A program made the translations under genes and the position numbers. The notes under the pieces are model-generated. The model did no database searches. It saw only the letters and a list, made by a program, of their open reading frames with translations, and was not told the DNA's origin. Source: Pseudomonas neuropathica (GTDB taxonomy: Bacteria; Pseudomonadota; Gammaproteobacteria; Pseudomonadales; Pseudomonadaceae). From it: DNA of 64,000 bases. Below are positions 27,062 to 37,851 of the stretch, piece after piece. Position 1 is the stretch's first letter; every line of letters starts with the position of its first letter. Where the stretch lies: assembly GCF_015461835.1 (NCBI RefSeq), contig NZ_JACOPX010000009.1, positions 248,001 to 312,000 of the forward strand. Direction: 5' to 3'.

Positions 27062-27760
27062 ATGAACAAGTCCTTGCTCAGCGCTTCGCTGTTTGCCCTC
27101 GCGCTCGCAGCCCCGCTCGCCCACGCCCACGAAGCCGGTGACATCCTCATCCGCGCCGGTGCGATCACCGTCAACCCGAAGGCCGACAGCTCCAGCGTCA
27201 AGGTCGATCAGGGTCCGTTGAGCGGCACCAATCTGGGCGGCAAAGCGACCATGAGCAGCGACACTCAATTGGGTCTGAACTTCGCCTACATGCTCACCGA
27301 TCACGTCGGCCTCGAGTTGCTCGCGGCCACGCCATTCGAGCATGACGTCAAACTCAAGGGCACTGCCCTGCCAGCGGCCAACGGCAAGCTCGGCACCCTG
27401 AAACATCTGCCGCCGACCCTCAGCGTCGTCTACTACCCGCTGGATTCGAAGTCGCCGTTCCAGCCGTATGTCGGTGGCGGTATCAACTACACCTGGATCT
27501 ATGACGAACACGTCGGCAGCGAAGCCAGTGCCAACGGTTTCAGCAACTTCAAGGCGAAAAACTCCTGGGGTCTGGCCTGGCAGGTCGGTGCCGACTACAT
27601 GCTGACCGACAACATCATGCTCAACGCCCAAGTGCGTTACATCGACATCGACACCCGCGCCACCGTCGAAAACAACGCCGTTGCGCCGGGCACTCGCGCA
27701 CGGGTGAATGTGGATGTGGATCCGTTCATCTACATGGTCGGTTTGGGCTATAAGTTCTAA
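27062..27760 (+). CDS. oprG: Outer-membrane protein OprG (OmpW family)
   Basis: 232 residues with a signal peptide (LFALALAAPLAHA). It follows the eight-stranded OmpW barrel pattern: HEAGDILIRAGAITVNP at the mature N-terminus, DTQLGLNFAYMLTDHVGLELLAATPF, LPPTLSVVYYPL, and a C-terminal strand ending in Phe (YMVGLGYKF). OmpW/OprG barrels open laterally to let small hydrophobic molecules or small amino acids cross the outer membrane. The gene has CGGAG as ribosome-binding site. Neighbours on both sides match the P. aeruginosa PA4063-PA4069 order. Confidence 0.93.
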   Translation: MNKSLLSASLFALALAAPLAHAHEAGDILIRAGAITVNPKADSSSVKVDQGPLSGTNLGGKATMSSDTQLGLNFAYMLTDHVGLELLAATPFEHDVKLKGTALPAANGKLGTLKHLPPTLSVVYYPLDSKSPFQPYVGGGINYTWIYDEHVGSEASANGFSNFKAKNSWGLAWQVGADYMLTDNIMLNAQVRYIDIDTRATVENNAVAPGTRARVNVDVDPFIYMVGLGYKF

Positions 27761-27895
27761 GTCGATTGACCGAACGTTCACGTGGTGGTGAATGAGGCTT
27801 GGTGGTGAGCAGGCATAGAACTGACGGCGACCGTACGCAGTTGATCGGGGGATAACATCCCCTTGCCACAGGATTAGCGACATATTCCGGCCGTG

Positions 27896-27925
27896 AAAAA
27901 GGCGCCTGTCAAAGGGCGCCTTTTT
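27896..27925. terminator. Rho-independent terminator after oprG
   Basis: An AAAAAGGCGCC / GGCGCCTTTTT stem with an eight-base loop; A- and T-runs on both sides would let it work in both directions. Confidence 0.85.
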
Positions 27926-27963
27926 CATGTCTGCCTGGAATGCGTGGTGAGGTTGAGATCTAT

Positions 27964-28127
27964 CCCCCTCACCCCAGCCCTCTCCCCCAAGGGGGCGAGG
28001 GGGAAAGGGAGCCGATTTGTGTGTTCTTCAAAATCTCAGTTCGACTCGGTATTTCACGTCGGCGTAACTCGAAATTACACCTCGATCAGTCCCCTCTCCC
28101 TCAGGGAGAGGGTTAGGGTGAGGGGCT
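27964..28127. repeat. Inverted CCCCTCACCC-AGCCCTCTCCC repeat
   Basis: CCCTCACCCCAGCCCTCTCC at the left returns as GGAGAGGGTTAGGGTGAGGG at the right, about 117 bp later, with internal small palindromes (CTCCCCCAAGGGGGCGAG; CTCCCTCAGGGAG). It differs from the three REP families and matches a repeat type common between proteobacterial genes. A degenerate half copy is seen at 36785-36810. Confidence 0.75.
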
Positions 28128-28131
28128 CTTT

Positions 28132-29064
28132 TCAGGAACGACCGAGCAACCGCGCCAAACCCACGCTCATCGGCGTCTGCTGCGGCAGCGTGAAGCGTTC
28201 GAGCAAACGAGCGTTATTCGCCCGGGAGTGACGGATATCACCTGAACGCGCCGGGCCATAGCTGATCGGCGGCAATTCACCGACAACAGCCTGCAGGGCT
28301 TCAAGCATCTGCTTGAGGCTCATCGCCTGATTCCATCCAACGTTCACCGGACCGACTTCCACCTCAGGTTTTTCGATGCCCTGTACCAGCAAATCGACCA
28401 GGTCTTCGACATAGAGGAAATCGCGCGTTTGCTCACCGTCACCGAACACGGTAATCGGCAAGCCTTTCTGCGCACGTTCGCTGAAAATGCTGATGACCCC
28501 GGAGTACGGCGAGGACGGATCCTGACGCGGGCCGAAGATATTGAAGAAGCGGAAAATCACCGGTTCCAGCGCATGCTGGCGGCGATAGAAATCAAAATAA
28601 TGTTCGCCCGCCAGTTTGTCCGAAGCATAAGGCGTCAATGGAGCCTTGGGCGTGTCTTCATCGATCGACTCGCCCTCGCCATTGTTGCCGTACACCGCCG
28701 CACTGGAGGCATACAACACGCGCTTGACCCCGGCCAGACGCATGGCTTCGCAGACATTCAGCGTGCCGATGAAGTTGCTCTGGTGAGTTTTCACCGGATC
28801 GTCCACCGAGGCCTGCACCGACGCCACGGCCGCCAGGTGAGCGACTGCGCTGCAGCCTTGCATGGCTCTGGCCACCAGCGTCGCATCGGCGACATCGCCG
28901 ACAATCAGCTCAACCTTGGAGTTATCCAGCGGCAGGTTGCTGCGCTTGCCGGTCGACAGATCGTCGAGAATGCGCACCGAATGCCCCTTGGCAAGCAAGG
29001 CGTCGGTCAGGTGCGAGCCGATGAATCCGGCTCCGCCGGTGATTAAAACAGTCCCTTCAGCCAT
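28132..29064 (-). CDS. NAD-dependent epimerase/dehydratase (UDP-glucose 4-epimerase-like)
   Basis: 310 residues of the extended short-chain dehydrogenase family. The NAD motif GGAGFIGSH begins at residue 10, the active-site YASDK is intact, and FFNIFGPRQDPSSPYSGVISIF and FGDGEQTRDFLYVEDLVD are typical of sugar-nucleotide 4-epimerases (WbpP/GalE type). It probably inverts the C4 hydroxyl of a UDP-sugar for envelope polysaccharides. Its start overlaps the end of the next upstream gene by eight bases. The exact substrate cannot be told. Confidence 0.87.
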   Translation of the reverse strand: MAEGTVLITGGAGFIGSHLTDALLAKGHSVRILDDLSTGKRSNLPLDNSKVELIVGDVADATLVARAMQGCSAVAHLAAVASVQASVDDPVKTHQSNFIGTLNVCEAMRLAGVKRVLYASSAAVYGNNGEGESIDEDTPKAPLTPYASDKLAGEHYFDFYRRQHALEPVIFRFFNIFGPRQDPSSPYSGVISIFSERAQKGLPITVFGDGEQTRDFLYVEDLVDLLVQGIEKPEVEVGPVNVGWNQAMSLKQMLEALQAVVGELPPISYGPARSGDIRHSRANNARLLERFTLPQQTPMSVGLARLLGRS

Positions 29065-29941
29065 GACGGTAGAACCTATCCAGTAAGCCCGGGAGTGCGG
29101 CGCGCCAGGCGCGCGGTTTGATCCCGAAAGTGTGCAGAATTTTCTTGCAGGCCAGCACCGCGTGTTGCGGCTCTTCGGCAGCGTCCGGTCGCGCGGCGTG
29201 AGCCTGGGCGGTTGGTGCTTCGATCGCCAAGGCGTGCAGGCTGCGCGCTTCGGTCAGAATCGCCTGACCCAGCGCCAGCGGTGTGGTCGCTTCGTGGCCG
29301 GCGTAGTGGTAAGTGCCCCACAGTGGCGCAGCGCAATCGAGTTGTTTGAGCACCGAAATGATCACTCGCGCGGCATCGTCGACCGGGGTCGGATTGCCAC
29401 GGCGGTCATCGGCCAGCAGCAGCTCTTCCGGTTGTTCGGCGCGGGCGAGGAAGCGCCCCAGAGTGCCGTCCGGGCTGTCATCGAGCAACCAGCCAAATCG
29501 TAGCAAAACGTGTTGCGGGCAGGTGGCGCGCACACTTTGTTCAATTCGCCACAACGCCTGACCGCGCAAACCCAGTGGCACCGGTTCGTCTTTTTCGCTG
29601 TACGCCGTGGCACGCGAACCGTCGAACACCCGATAACTGGAGGGCTGCACGAGGACGATGTTGTGGTGCTGGCACAGTTCGGCCAGACGCTCGATCGCAC
29701 GTTCCTGCCCGGCCATGCGGCTTTCGCTGACGGTTTCGGCCTGGAACCAGTCGAAATAGTAGGCGAGATTGATCAATGCATCGGGACGGGTGTCGTCGAG
29801 CAATTGGGTCAGGCTCGCTGCATCCCAGCCGTTTTCGGGCGGGCGGGGGGCGAGGAAACCGATGTCTTCCTCTGCACCGAGGCGAATCAGCGCCTGCCCA
29901 AGGGCATTTCCGCCGCCCAGTAACATAAGGCGCATTCGCAT
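29057..29941 (-). CDS. RmlD-like sugar nucleotide-binding protein, catalytic YxxxK not found
   Basis: About 294 residues (292 if ATG 29935 is used). An N-terminal Rossmann motif MLLGGGNALGQALIRLG and the segments NLAYYFDW, LVQPSSYRVFDGS and LLRFGWLLDD follow the dTDP-4-dehydrorhamnose reductase pattern. Where RmlD has Tyr-x-x-x-Lys, this protein reads GLRGQALWRIEQ, so reductase activity is doubtful. It precedes and overlaps the epimerase gene. The pair is also adjacent in P. aeruginosa (PA4068-PA4069). It may bind a sugar nucleotide or act as a partner of the epimerase. Confidence 0.78.
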   Translation of the reverse strand: MRMRLMLLGGGNALGQALIRLGAEEDIGFLAPRPPENGWDAASLTQLLDDTRPDALINLAYYFDWFQAETVSESRMAGQERAIERLAELCQHHNIVLVQPSSYRVFDGSRATAYSEKDEPVPLGLRGQALWRIEQSVRATCPQHVLLRFGWLLDDSPDGTLGRFLARAEQPEELLLADDRRGNPTPVDDAARVIISVLKQLDCAAPLWGTYHYAGHEATTPLALGQAILTEARSLHALAIEAPTAQAHAARPDAAEEPQHAVLACKKILHTFGIKPRAWRAALPGLLDRFYRHG

Positions 29942-30104
29942 AGAGTCAGCAGGCCCAGTCTGATTGGAACGATGGCTTTAGCGACGGCTCTTGTGGAACC
30001 GTCGTCGATAATTGTCGGAATCGTTGCATTTTGCGGGTTTAGTGCGCAACCGTCATCCGTAAAGTGTACATACCGGATATTTGTAGCGCTTCGACTGGCG
30101 CCAC

Positions 30105-30168
30105 CGCGAGCAGGCTCACTCCTACAAATTGAAATGCATTCCCCTGTAGGAGTGAGCCTGCTCGCGAT
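30105..30168. repeat. REP doublet with short spacer, GTAGGAGTGAGCCTGCTCGCGAT family
   Basis: Inverted units (CGCGAGCAGGCTCACTCCTAC and its complement) are about 21 bp apart, upstream of lhr. Confidence 0.9.
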
Positions 30169-30220
30169 GAGGCCCGAACGGTACTTGCATCTTCCTCCCT
30201 ACGCCCGCATAACTTAAGCC

Positions 30221-33200
30221 ATGAATCTGCCCCTCCCCACGGACGCGGCCCTGGCAGGCTTTCACCCCGCCGTCAGCGCCTGGTTCAGCAACACATTCGC
30301 GACGGTCACCGCCGCCCAGGCCCGCGCATGGCCGTTGATCCGCCAGCGCCGTTCGACGCTGATCGCCGCGCCCACCGGCTCCGGCAAAACCCTCACTGCC
30401 TTTCTGGCCGTGCTCGACGACCTCGTCCACCGAGGCCTTGAAGATCCCGACGGCCTGCCCGACGAAACCCTGGTGGTCTACGTTTCGCCATTGAAAGCAC
30501 TGTCCAACGACATCCGCATCAACCTGCAAAACCCATTGGCGGGGATCACCGAACACCTGCGGCAGATGAATCTGCCTGGGCTGGCAATCACCACCGCCGT
30601 GCGCACTGGCGACACCCCGCAAAAAGAACGCGCGGCCATGCGCAAGAACGCGCCGCACATTCTGGTGACCACCCCGGAATCGCTCTACGTGCTGCTCGGT
30701 TCGGAATCGGGACGAAAAATGCTCGGCACCACGCGCACGGTGATCATCGATGAAATCCACGCGATGGCCGCTGGCAAACGCGGCAGTCATCTGGCCCTCA
30801 GTCTTGAGCGACTGCAGGCGCTGTGCGGCGATCCGCTGACCCGCATCGGCCTGTCGGCCACGCAGAAACCGGTCGAGGCCGTGGCGCAATTTCTCGTCGG
30901 CCATGAGCGCCCCTGCGAAATCATCGACATCGGCCATGCGCGGCCACGGGATCTGGGCATCGAAGTGCCGCCCGTGCCGTTGTCGGCAGTGATGGCCAAC
31001 GATGTCTGGGAACGGGTCTACGACCGCCTCGCCGAACTTGCGCGCGAGCACCGCACCACGCTGATATTCGTCAACACCCGGCGCCTGGCCGAACGCCTGA
31101 GCCGGCACCTCAGCGAACGTCTGGGCAAACACGCCGTAGCCGCGCACCACGGCAGCCTGGCCAAGGAGTTTCGCCTCGACGCCGAACAACGGCTCAAACG
31201 CGGCGAGCTACAGGTGTTGATCGCCACCGCCTCGCTGGAACTGGGCATCGATATCGGCGAAGTCGATCTGGTCTGCCAGATTGCCTCACCGCGCTCTATC
31301 GCCGGGTTTCTGCAACGTGTTGGCCGCTCCGGGCACCAGGTGGGCGGCACGCCCAAGGGCCGTTTGTTCGCCACCACCCGCGATGATCTGATCGAATGCG
31401 CCGCCCTGCTCGATTGCGTGCGCCGAGGCGAACTCGACACCCTGCACATCCCGGTCGCGCCGCTGGATGTTTTGGCGCAGCAGATCATCGCCGAAGTCAG
31501 TTGTCAGGAATGGCCGGAGGACGCCTTGCTGGCGATGTTCCGCCGCGCCTCGCCCTACCGCGACCTCGACGAAAAACACTATCAAGCCCTGCTGAGCATG
31601 CTCGCCGAAGGCTACAACGGTCGCCAGGGCATCCGTAGCGCCTACCTGCACCGCGACGCCGTCAGCCGCACCTTGCGTGGCCGTCGCGGTTCACAACTGA
31701 CCGCCGTGACCAGCGGCGGCACCATTCCCGATAACGCCGACTACAGCGTCATGCTCGAGCCGCAAGGCCTGAACATCGGCAGCGTCAACGAAGACTTCGC
31801 GGTGGAAAGTATTGCCGGCGACGTGTTTCAGCTCGGCAACACCTCCTATCGCATCCTGCGCGTGGAAACCGGCAAGGTCCGTGTCGAGGATGCCCACGGC
31901 CAGCCGCCAACCATTCCGTTCTGGCTCGGCGAAGCGCCGGGGCGCAGCGATGAATTGTCATCGGCTGTCGCACGCCTGCAAGCACAGCTCGATGAACTGC
32001 TCAGCGCCAGCCCCGGCAATCTGCAACCGGCACTCGACTGGTTGGCTCAGACCCTCGGCCTCAACCTCGCCAGCGCCGAGCAACTGGTCGAATACCTGGC
32101 CCGCGCCCGCCAAACCCTCGGCGCCCTGCCCTCGCAAGACACGCTGCTGATGGAGCGTTTTTTCGACGAATCCGGCGGCACGCAATTGATCATCCATTCG
32201 CCGTTCGGCAGCCGCATCAACCGCGCCTGGGGCCTGGCCCTGCGCAAGCGTTTCTGCCGCACCTTCAACTTCGAATTGCAGGCCGCCGCCAGCGAAGACG
32301 CGATCGTCCTGTCGCTGTCCACCAGCCACAGCTTCGAACTCGATGACGTCTGGCGTTACCTGCACAGCAACAACGCCGAGCACATCCTAATTCAAGCCGT
32401 ACTCGATGCACCGCTGTTTGGCGTGCGCTGGCGCTGGAATGCCGGGGTGGCACTGGCATTGCCGCGTTTTACCGGTGGGCGCAAAGTTGCGCCGCAGTTG
32501 CAGCGGATGAAAAGCGAAGACCTGATCGCCAGCGTGTTTCCCGACCAAATCGCCTGTCTGGAAAACCTCGCCGGCGAGCGCGAGATTCCCGAACATCCCT
32601 TGATTGAGCAAACTCTCGACGATTGCCTCCACGAGGCGATGGACAGCAAGGGCTGGCTCAATCTGCTGCGGCGCATGGAGCGTGGCGACGTGCGCTTGAT
32701 CAGCCGCGACTTGCCGGCGCCATCGCCGCTCGCCGCAGAAATTCTCAGTGCGCGGCCGTACACCTTTCTCGACGATGCACCGCTGGAAGAACGGCGCACG
32801 CAAGCAGTGATCAACCGCCGCTGGAGCGATCCGCAATCGACCGATGACCTCGGTGCGCTGGATGCGGACGCGATTGCCGCCGTGCGTGAAGAGGCGTGGC
32901 CGACGCCGAACGCAGTGGATGAAATGCATGAGGCGCTGATGCGCCTGGCGTGCATCAGCGATGAGGAAGTGCAAACGAACGAAGGCTGGCGTGCATGGCT
33001 GGAAAATCTGGCCAGCAGTGGTCGCGCCTGCCGTCTACAGATCGATGCCGAGCATGGCTTGTGGCTGGCCCGCGAACGCCTGACGTGTCTGCAAGCGCTT
33101 TATCCACAGGCCAAATTGCAAGCCGAACCGGAGGCGTTGCCGGGATTCGATGAGGCGTGGACATTCGATGAAGCGCTGGTCGAAGTGATCCGCGCACGCC

Positions 33201-34507
33201 TCGGTGCCTTCGGACCGCTGCCGTTATCCGCGATTGCCGAACCGCTCGCGTTGCAGGCCACTGAAGTCCATCAAGCCCTTGCCCAACTGGAGCGCGAAGG
33301 TTACGTGCTACGCGGCCAGTTCACGCCCAAGGTCAACATTGAGGAATGGTGCGAACGGCATCTGCTCGCGCGCATTCATCGTTACACGGTCAAGCGCCTT
33401 CGCCGGGAAATCGAACCGGTCGCGCTGCAGGACTTCATGCGGTTTCTGTTCGACTGGCAGCATCTGTCGCCCACAACTCGCGGTCAGGGCAGCGCCGTGT
33501 TGCCAGCGATTGTCGGCCAGTTCGAAGGCTACGCGGCGGCCGCTTCGGCGTGGGACAGCGACATTCTTCCGGCCCGCCTCAAAGACTACTCACCGAGCTG
33601 GCTGGATGATTTGTGCCGCAACGGCAAACTGGTGTGGACGCGCCTCAGTGCCCGGCAGAAAGTCAGCGGCACGGCGTTGCGCAGCACGCCGATCGTGCTG
33701 CTGCCACGTAGTCAGGTCGGTTTGTGGAGTGCGTTGGCCGAACAGACGCCGGTGAACGAACTGTCGCCAAAAACCCAGAAGGTCTTTGAAGCCTTGAGTC
33801 AACACGGCGCGCTGTTTTTTGACGAGCTGAGTCATGAAGCGCATCTGCTGCGCACCGAGCTGGAAATCGCCTTGCAGGAGCTGGTTGGCGCCGGCCTGGT
33901 GAACGCCGACAGCTTCGCCGGCCTGCGCGCCTTGATCACCCCGCCGAGCAAACGCCAGCAGCGCAGCAGTCGTCGCGGGCGCGGGGCGTTTGTCGGTGGA
34001 ATGGATGATGCCGGACGCTGGGCGTTGCTGCGGCGCGGAACGGCTGTGGATAACAGCGAAACTCTGGAACATGTCGCGATGACATTGTTGCGCCGATATG
34101 GCGTGGTGTTCTGGCGCTTGCTGGAGCGTGAGGCGGACTGGTTGCCGAGTTGGCGTGAATTGCTGCGCACGTTTCATCGGCTGGAAGCACGGGGCGAGAT
34201 TCGCGGTGGACGATTTGTCAGTGGTTTGGCGGGGGAACAGTTTGCCTTGCCCGAGGCGATTCCATTGTTGCGCGAAGTACGGCGGCGGCCGCATGACGGC
34301 AGTCTGGTCGCGGTGTGCGGGGTCGATCCATTGAACCTGGCCGGGACGTTGTTGCCAGGAACGAAAGTGCCGGCGCTGGTGAGTAATCGGTTGGTCTATC
34401 GGGATGGTTTGCCGGCGGCTGCGGAGATTGCCGGAAAGCAGCAGTTTTGGCTGGAGCTGGATCAGATCGGCATGGAGCAGGTGCGCGGCAAATTAATCAG
34501 ACATTGA
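30221..34507 (+). CDS. lhr: ATP-dependent helicase Lhr (large helicase-related protein)
   Basis: 1,428 residues. Superfamily 2 motifs are in order: Walker A APTGSGKT (about 49-56), DEIH (177-180), GLSATQKP, and QRVGRSGHQ (motif VI). Lhr-specific winged-helix and beta-barrel domains follow, then a long C-terminal region as in E. coli Lhr (1,538 residues). Lhr is a 3-prime to 5-prime helicase that prefers RNA-DNA hybrids and is linked to DNA repair. No ligase, nuclease or phosphoesterase gene of the LHR cassette accompanies it. The last 400 bases use more G/T-ending codons than the rest. Confidence 0.95.
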   Translation: MNLPLPTDAALAGFHPAVSAWFSNTFATVTAAQARAWPLIRQRRSTLIAAPTGSGKTLTAFLAVLDDLVHRGLEDPDGLPDETLVVYVSPLKALSNDIRINLQNPLAGITEHLRQMNLPGLAITTAVRTGDTPQKERAAMRKNAPHILVTTPESLYVLLGSESGRKMLGTTRTVIIDEIHAMAAGKRGSHLALSLERLQALCGDPLTRIGLSATQKPVEAVAQFLVGHERPCEIIDIGHARPRDLGIEVPPVPLSAVMANDVWERVYDRLAELAREHRTTLIFVNTRRLAERLSRHLSERLGKHAVAAHHGSLAKEFRLDAEQRLKRGELQVLIATASLELGIDIGEVDLVCQIASPRSIAGFLQRVGRSGHQVGGTPKGRLFATTRDDLIECAALLDCVRRGELDTLHIPVAPLDVLAQQIIAEVSCQEWPEDALLAMFRRASPYRDLDEKHYQALLSMLAEGYNGRQGIRSAYLHRDAVSRTLRGRRGSQLTAVTSGGTIPDNADYSVMLEPQGLNIGSVNEDFAVESIAGDVFQLGNTSYRILRVETGKVRVEDAHGQPPTIPFWLGEAPGRSDELSSAVARLQAQLDELLSASPGNLQPALDWLAQTLGLNLASAEQLVEYLARARQTLGALPSQDTLLMERFFDESGGTQLIIHSPFGSRINRAWGLALRKRFCRTFNFELQAAASEDAIVLSLSTSHSFELDDVWRYLHSNNAEHILIQAVLDAPLFGVRWRWNAGVALALPRFTGGRKVAPQLQRMKSEDLIASVFPDQIACLENLAGEREIPEHPLIEQTLDDCLHEAMDSKGWLNLLRRMERGDVRLISRDLPAPSPLAAEILSARPYTFLDDAPLEERRTQAVINRRWSDPQSTDDLGALDADAIAAVREEAWPTPNAVDEMHEALMRLACISDEEVQTNEGWRAWLENLASSGRACRLQIDAEHGLWLARERLTCLQALYPQAKLQAEPEALPGFDEAWTFDEALVEVIRARLGAFGPLPLSAIAEPLALQATEVHQALAQLEREGYVLRGQFTPKVNIEEWCERHLLARIHRYTVKRLRREIEPVALQDFMRFLFDWQHLSPTTRGQGSAVLPAIVGQFEGYAAAASAWDSDILPARLKDYSPSWLDDLCRNGKLVWTRLSARQKVSGTALRSTPIVLLPRSQVGLWSALAEQTPVNELSPKTQKVFEALSQHGALFFDELSHEAHLLRTELEIALQELVGAGLVNADSFAGLRALITPPSKRQQRSSRRGRGAFVGGMDDAGRWALLRRGTAVDNSETLEHVAMTLLRRYGVVFWRLLEREADWLPSWRELLRTFHRLEARGEIRGGRFVSGLAGEQFALPEAIPLLREVRRRPHDGSLVAVCGVDPLNLAGTLLPGTKVPALVSNRLVYRDGLPAAAEIAGKQQFWLELDQIGMEQVRGKLIRH

Positions 34508-34523
34508 GGTTGGCGGGTCTGGC

Positions 34524-34596
34524 GCCATCGCAAGCAGGCTCACTCCTACATTTGGAATGCGTTCTCCTGTAGGAGTGAGCCTGCTCGCGATAGCGC
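34524..34596. repeat. REP doublet with short spacer, GTAGGAGTGAGCCTGCTCGCGAT family
   Basis: Inverted units are about 20 bp apart; flanking GCGCCATCGC and GCGATAGCGCC extend the symmetry. It lies between the convergent lhr and mechanosensitive channel genes. Confidence 0.9.
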
Positions 34597-34623
34597 CGGC
34601 ATTCCCACCCAAAATCCACCCCG

Positions 34624-36717
34624 TTAAGTCCGCGATTCCTGCGGCACCTCGCTCACCACCACCGCCCCCTCCTGCTGCCGCTTCGGCAACAAAACCTGCT
34701 GTGGATAAGTCTGCGCGAAATGCACCACCGGGCTGTTATCCACAAGCTTCTTCAAGCGCTGATTGAACGCCCGGCTCACCGCATACTGCCCACCGGATAC
34801 CGTGCGGAACTGCGCCGTCAGTACCACGCCGTTCAAATCCATCTTGTCCACACCAAACACATCCAGCGGCCCTTGCAGGTTGTACTTGAGGAAAGGGTCT
34901 TCACGGATCGAATCACCGGTCTCGCGAATCAGCTCGATGGCTTTATCCACATCCGTGTCGTAAGTGAACTGCACCGAGAAAAACGCAAAGGCAAACTGCC
35001 GCGATTGGTTGGTCACAGCCTTGATCTGGCCGAACGGCACCGAGTGCACAAAGCCCTTGCCGTCGCGCAGACGCAGAGTGCGGATGGTCAGCCCTTCGAC
35101 GGTGCCGGCATGCCCGGAATCAAGCACCACCCAATCGCCAATCGACAGTGTGTCTTCGATGATGATGAACAGCCCGGTGATCACGTCCTGCACCAGTTGC
35201 TGCGAGCCGAAACCGATGGCCAGCCCGACCACCCCGGCACCGGCCAGCAGTGGCGCAACGTTGATCCCCAGATTGGCCATAGTGGTGATTGCGCAGATCA
35301 CCACGAGGATGATTTTGATCGCGTTGCGCAGCAGCGGCAGGATGGTTTTCACCCGTGTACTTGGCTGGCGCGCCGCGCGTTTGCTGAGCGGCGGCTTCAA
35401 CGCTTCCTGAATCGCTGTGTCGAGCACCACCCACAGCAACCACGTGACCAGGAAGATCAGGCCAATGCTGCTCAGCGCGTTACTGATGGCTCGTCCAACC
35501 GTGCTGCTCTGAGCGAAATCGAGCAGCGAAACGCCCCAGATCCGCCCGAGGATATCGATGAACGCGATGGCGATGACAATCCGCAGCAAAGCGTGCAGCA
35601 GGCTGAGAAACCGCTCCTTGTAGGCACTGCTGCGCTGGATTGCCTCAGCCTTTCGTGACTTGAACAGATGCTGCAGGATCGTGCTGAGGAACACCGTGCC
35701 AATCAGCAACACCGTGGTGAACAACGCGCAACGCAGGGCCTTCTGATTGTCCTCACCGATGCCGATCAGATTCACTGCCGAGACCAGCACCATCAGCACG
35801 ATTGGCCAGTACCACAGTCCCGAGAAAATCCGCAGCGACTCCTGCAACGACGGTTGTTTCAGGCGCTGGCTCAGCGAACGATTGCGGATCAAATGCGCCA
35901 CCGGGCGGCGCAGTCGAATCACCAGCAAGCCGAAAATGATCGAGGCGATCAGCCCGGTGAACACCGCGACGCTGCTGGTGATATTGCCGCCCAGTTGTCG
36001 GGCGATCTGCGGGCTGGTCAGCGCGTCGCTGAGAGCCGCGAGGAAACCGATCAGGAACAGCGGTCGTGGACAGTAGTTGCGGATGATCCGCGCCGCCGGA
36101 CGTTTATGACCGACGTTGAACATCACCACCACGCACAGCAACATCGAGGTGGAAAAGATGCCGCTGCTGGTGGCGTAGGCCAGACACAGCGCCAACGCGC
36201 GTCCGACTGAAGCTTGCAGAAAATGGCTGACGTACAGCGTCAGCGGCAGGCAGATCAGCGCCGGTACGGTGTACGGCAGCAAGTAACCCATCAGATCCTG
36301 ACTGCGCTGGCGAGTGCGCAACCAGCGGCCCTCGCGCAGACGCTTGGTCAACAGGCTGCCAAGCACGGTCAATAAGGCGAAACTGCCAAGCCAGACGCCC
36401 GACAGCGTGAGGAAGTCCCCGGCAACGCTCCAGCCCGAGCGGTTCGACGGTTGGTTGACCAGTTTGTCGACTTCATCGGCGGCACGATCGGCGCGCAGAC
36501 GCCAGGCGTCGACCAGGTGTTCGTTGAGATCGAGTTTGTCCTGCACATCGTCGATGCTCGAACTGATCGCGCCGAGCAGACCGCCCTGCACTATCGGCTC
36601 GGGTTTGGCCGCTTCTTCGGCGGCGGCCGGGATGCCCGGCAACGCGGCGGCGTCGATTTCACTGGCGCCGAGAAACAGCAGTGCTCCCAGCAGAATGGCG
36701 ATCCTGAACTTGCCCAA
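34624..36717 (-). CDS. MscS-family mechanosensitive channel, large YbiO-like type
   Basis: 697 residues. A signal-like N-terminus and a coiled, polar periplasmic stretch (about 45-90) precede roughly ten membrane segments. The MscS core is at about 470-560: LGINVAPLLAGAGVVGLAIGFGSQQLVQDVITGLFIIIEDTLSIGDWV, with the Gly/Ala-rich pore helix. A cytoplasmic alpha/beta domain follows. Its length and extra N-terminal helices resemble E. coli YbiO (moderate conductance). Such channels release solutes on osmotic downshock. The gene is convergent with lhr and divergent from the DUF72 gene. Confidence 0.9.
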   Translation of the reverse strand: MGKFRIAILLGALLFLGASEIDAAALPGIPAAAEEAAKPEPIVQGGLLGAISSSIDDVQDKLDLNEHLVDAWRLRADRAADEVDKLVNQPSNRSGWSVAGDFLTLSGVWLGSFALLTVLGSLLTKRLREGRWLRTRQRSQDLMGYLLPYTVPALICLPLTLYVSHFLQASVGRALALCLAYATSSGIFSTSMLLCVVVMFNVGHKRPAARIIRNYCPRPLFLIGFLAALSDALTSPQIARQLGGNITSSVAVFTGLIASIIFGLLVIRLRRPVAHLIRNRSLSQRLKQPSLQESLRIFSGLWYWPIVLMVLVSAVNLIGIGEDNQKALRCALFTTVLLIGTVFLSTILQHLFKSRKAEAIQRSSAYKERFLSLLHALLRIVIAIAFIDILGRIWGVSLLDFAQSSTVGRAISNALSSIGLIFLVTWLLWVVLDTAIQEALKPPLSKRAARQPSTRVKTILPLLRNAIKIILVVICAITTMANLGINVAPLLAGAGVVGLAIGFGSQQLVQDVITGLFIIIEDTLSIGDWVVLDSGHAGTVEGLTIRTLRLRDGKGFVHSVPFGQIKAVTNQSRQFAFAFFSVQFTYDTDVDKAIELIRETGDSIREDPFLKYNLQGPLDVFGVDKMDLNGVVLTAQFRTVSGGQYAVSRAFNQRLKKLVDNSPVVHFAQTYPQQVLLPKRQQEGAVVVSEVPQESRT

Positions 36718-36924
36718 AACTCCGATCTCCCGTGGCTGAACCTGTAAGGAACTGATCGATATTTGTACGGCAAGTTCAAGAACGCCCTCACCTCAACCCT
36801 CTGGGGGGAGCGCTTTTGATCTGCGCTTTGGATGTGACCGTCCGTAACGCCATCGAAACTTTCCCGAACCGCCCGCAGTCATCAAAAGATACCGGCAACA
36901 CGAGGACTTTCGACGGAGGGCGGC

Positions 36925-37851
36925 ATGGCAACGATCCACATCGGTATTTCCGGCTGGCGCTACGCACCGTGGCGCGGGGACTTCTACCCCAAGGGACTGG
37001 CGCAGAAACGCGAATTGCAGTTCGCTTCGCGGGCGGTCAACAGCATCGAAATCAATGGATCGTTCTACGCCCTGCAACGGCCCGAACGCTATTCGCAGTG
37101 GTACGCCGAAACGCCGCACGACTTCGTTTTCAGCGTCAAGGCGCCGCGCTTCATCACCCACATCCGCCGCTTGCGCGACATCGAAAAGCCTCTGGCCAAT
37201 TTCTTCGCCTCGGGGGTGCTGGAACTCAAGGAAAAGCTCGGGCCGATCCTTTGGCAGTTCCCGCCGAACTTCAAATTCGAGCCTGAGCGCTTTGAACATT
37301 TCCTCGCGCTACTGCCCCACGATACCGAAGCCGCCGCCACCCTCGCCCATCAACACGACTCCCACCTGCATGGCCACGCCAACATGAAAGCCTGGCGCAA
37401 AAAGCCACTGCGCCATGCCGTGGAAATCCGCAACGATAGCTTCCTCGATCCCGACTTTGTGCGCTTGTTGAAACGCCACAACACCGCACTGGTGATCGCC
37501 GACACCGCCAATAAATGGCCGTACCGCGAAGACCTCACCAGCGACTTTGTCTACCTGCGCCTGCACGGCGCCGAAGAACTTTATGCCAGTGGCTACACCG
37601 CACCGGCACTCAAGCGCTGGGCCGAGCGCATCGACGCCTGGCACCACGGCGAGCAACCCAAAGATGCTCATCTGATCGCGCCACGCTTGAAGCCACGCGC
37701 ACGCAAATCCCGGGAGGTGTTCTGCTATTTCGATAACGACATCAAAGTCCGCGCGCCGTACGACGCCCGAGATCTGCTGCACCGTTTCGAACTGGATAAA
37801 AACCTCGCCACCACCCCCGGCGAACCCGCTGGCGAAGGAGTGTTGGCATGA
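36925..37851 (+). CDS. DUF72 (YecE-like) protein
   Basis: 308 residues from ATG 36925 with GGAGGG upstream. The family pattern is clear: [60 protein letters not shown] and [20 protein letters not shown]72 proteins adopt a TIM-barrel-like fold; their reaction is not established. The stop overlaps the next gene by four bases (ATGA), placing it first in a four-gene operon with phospholipid and membrane genes. The 207-bp upstream spacer has a degenerate CCCTCACC repeat. Confidence 0.9.
   Translation: MATIHIGISGWRYAPWRGDFYPKGLAQKRELQFASRAVNSIEINGSFYALQRPERYSQWYAETPHDFVFSVKAPRFITHIRRLRDIEKPLANFFASGVLELKEKLGPILWQFPPNFKFEPERFEHFLALLPHDTEAAATLAHQHDSHLHGHANMKAWRKKPLRHAVEIRNDSFLDPDFVRLLKRHNTALVIADTANKWPYREDLTSDFVYLRLHGAEELYASGYTAPALKRWAERIDAWHHGEQPKDAHLIAPRLKPRARKSREVFCYFDNDIKVRAPYDARDLLHRFELDKNLATTPGEPAGEGVLA

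Larger units (their letters stand above)
27761..28131. other. 371-bp gene-free spacer between oprG and the epimerase gene
   Basis: It holds a terminator (27896-27925) and a long inverted repeat of another family (27964-28127). The first 130 bases contain nothing I recognise. Confidence 0.7.

Noticed and set aside
27964..28127. CRISPR-like repeat
   Set aside because: There are only two inverted copies, no regular spacers and no cas genes; it is an intergenic palindromic repeat.
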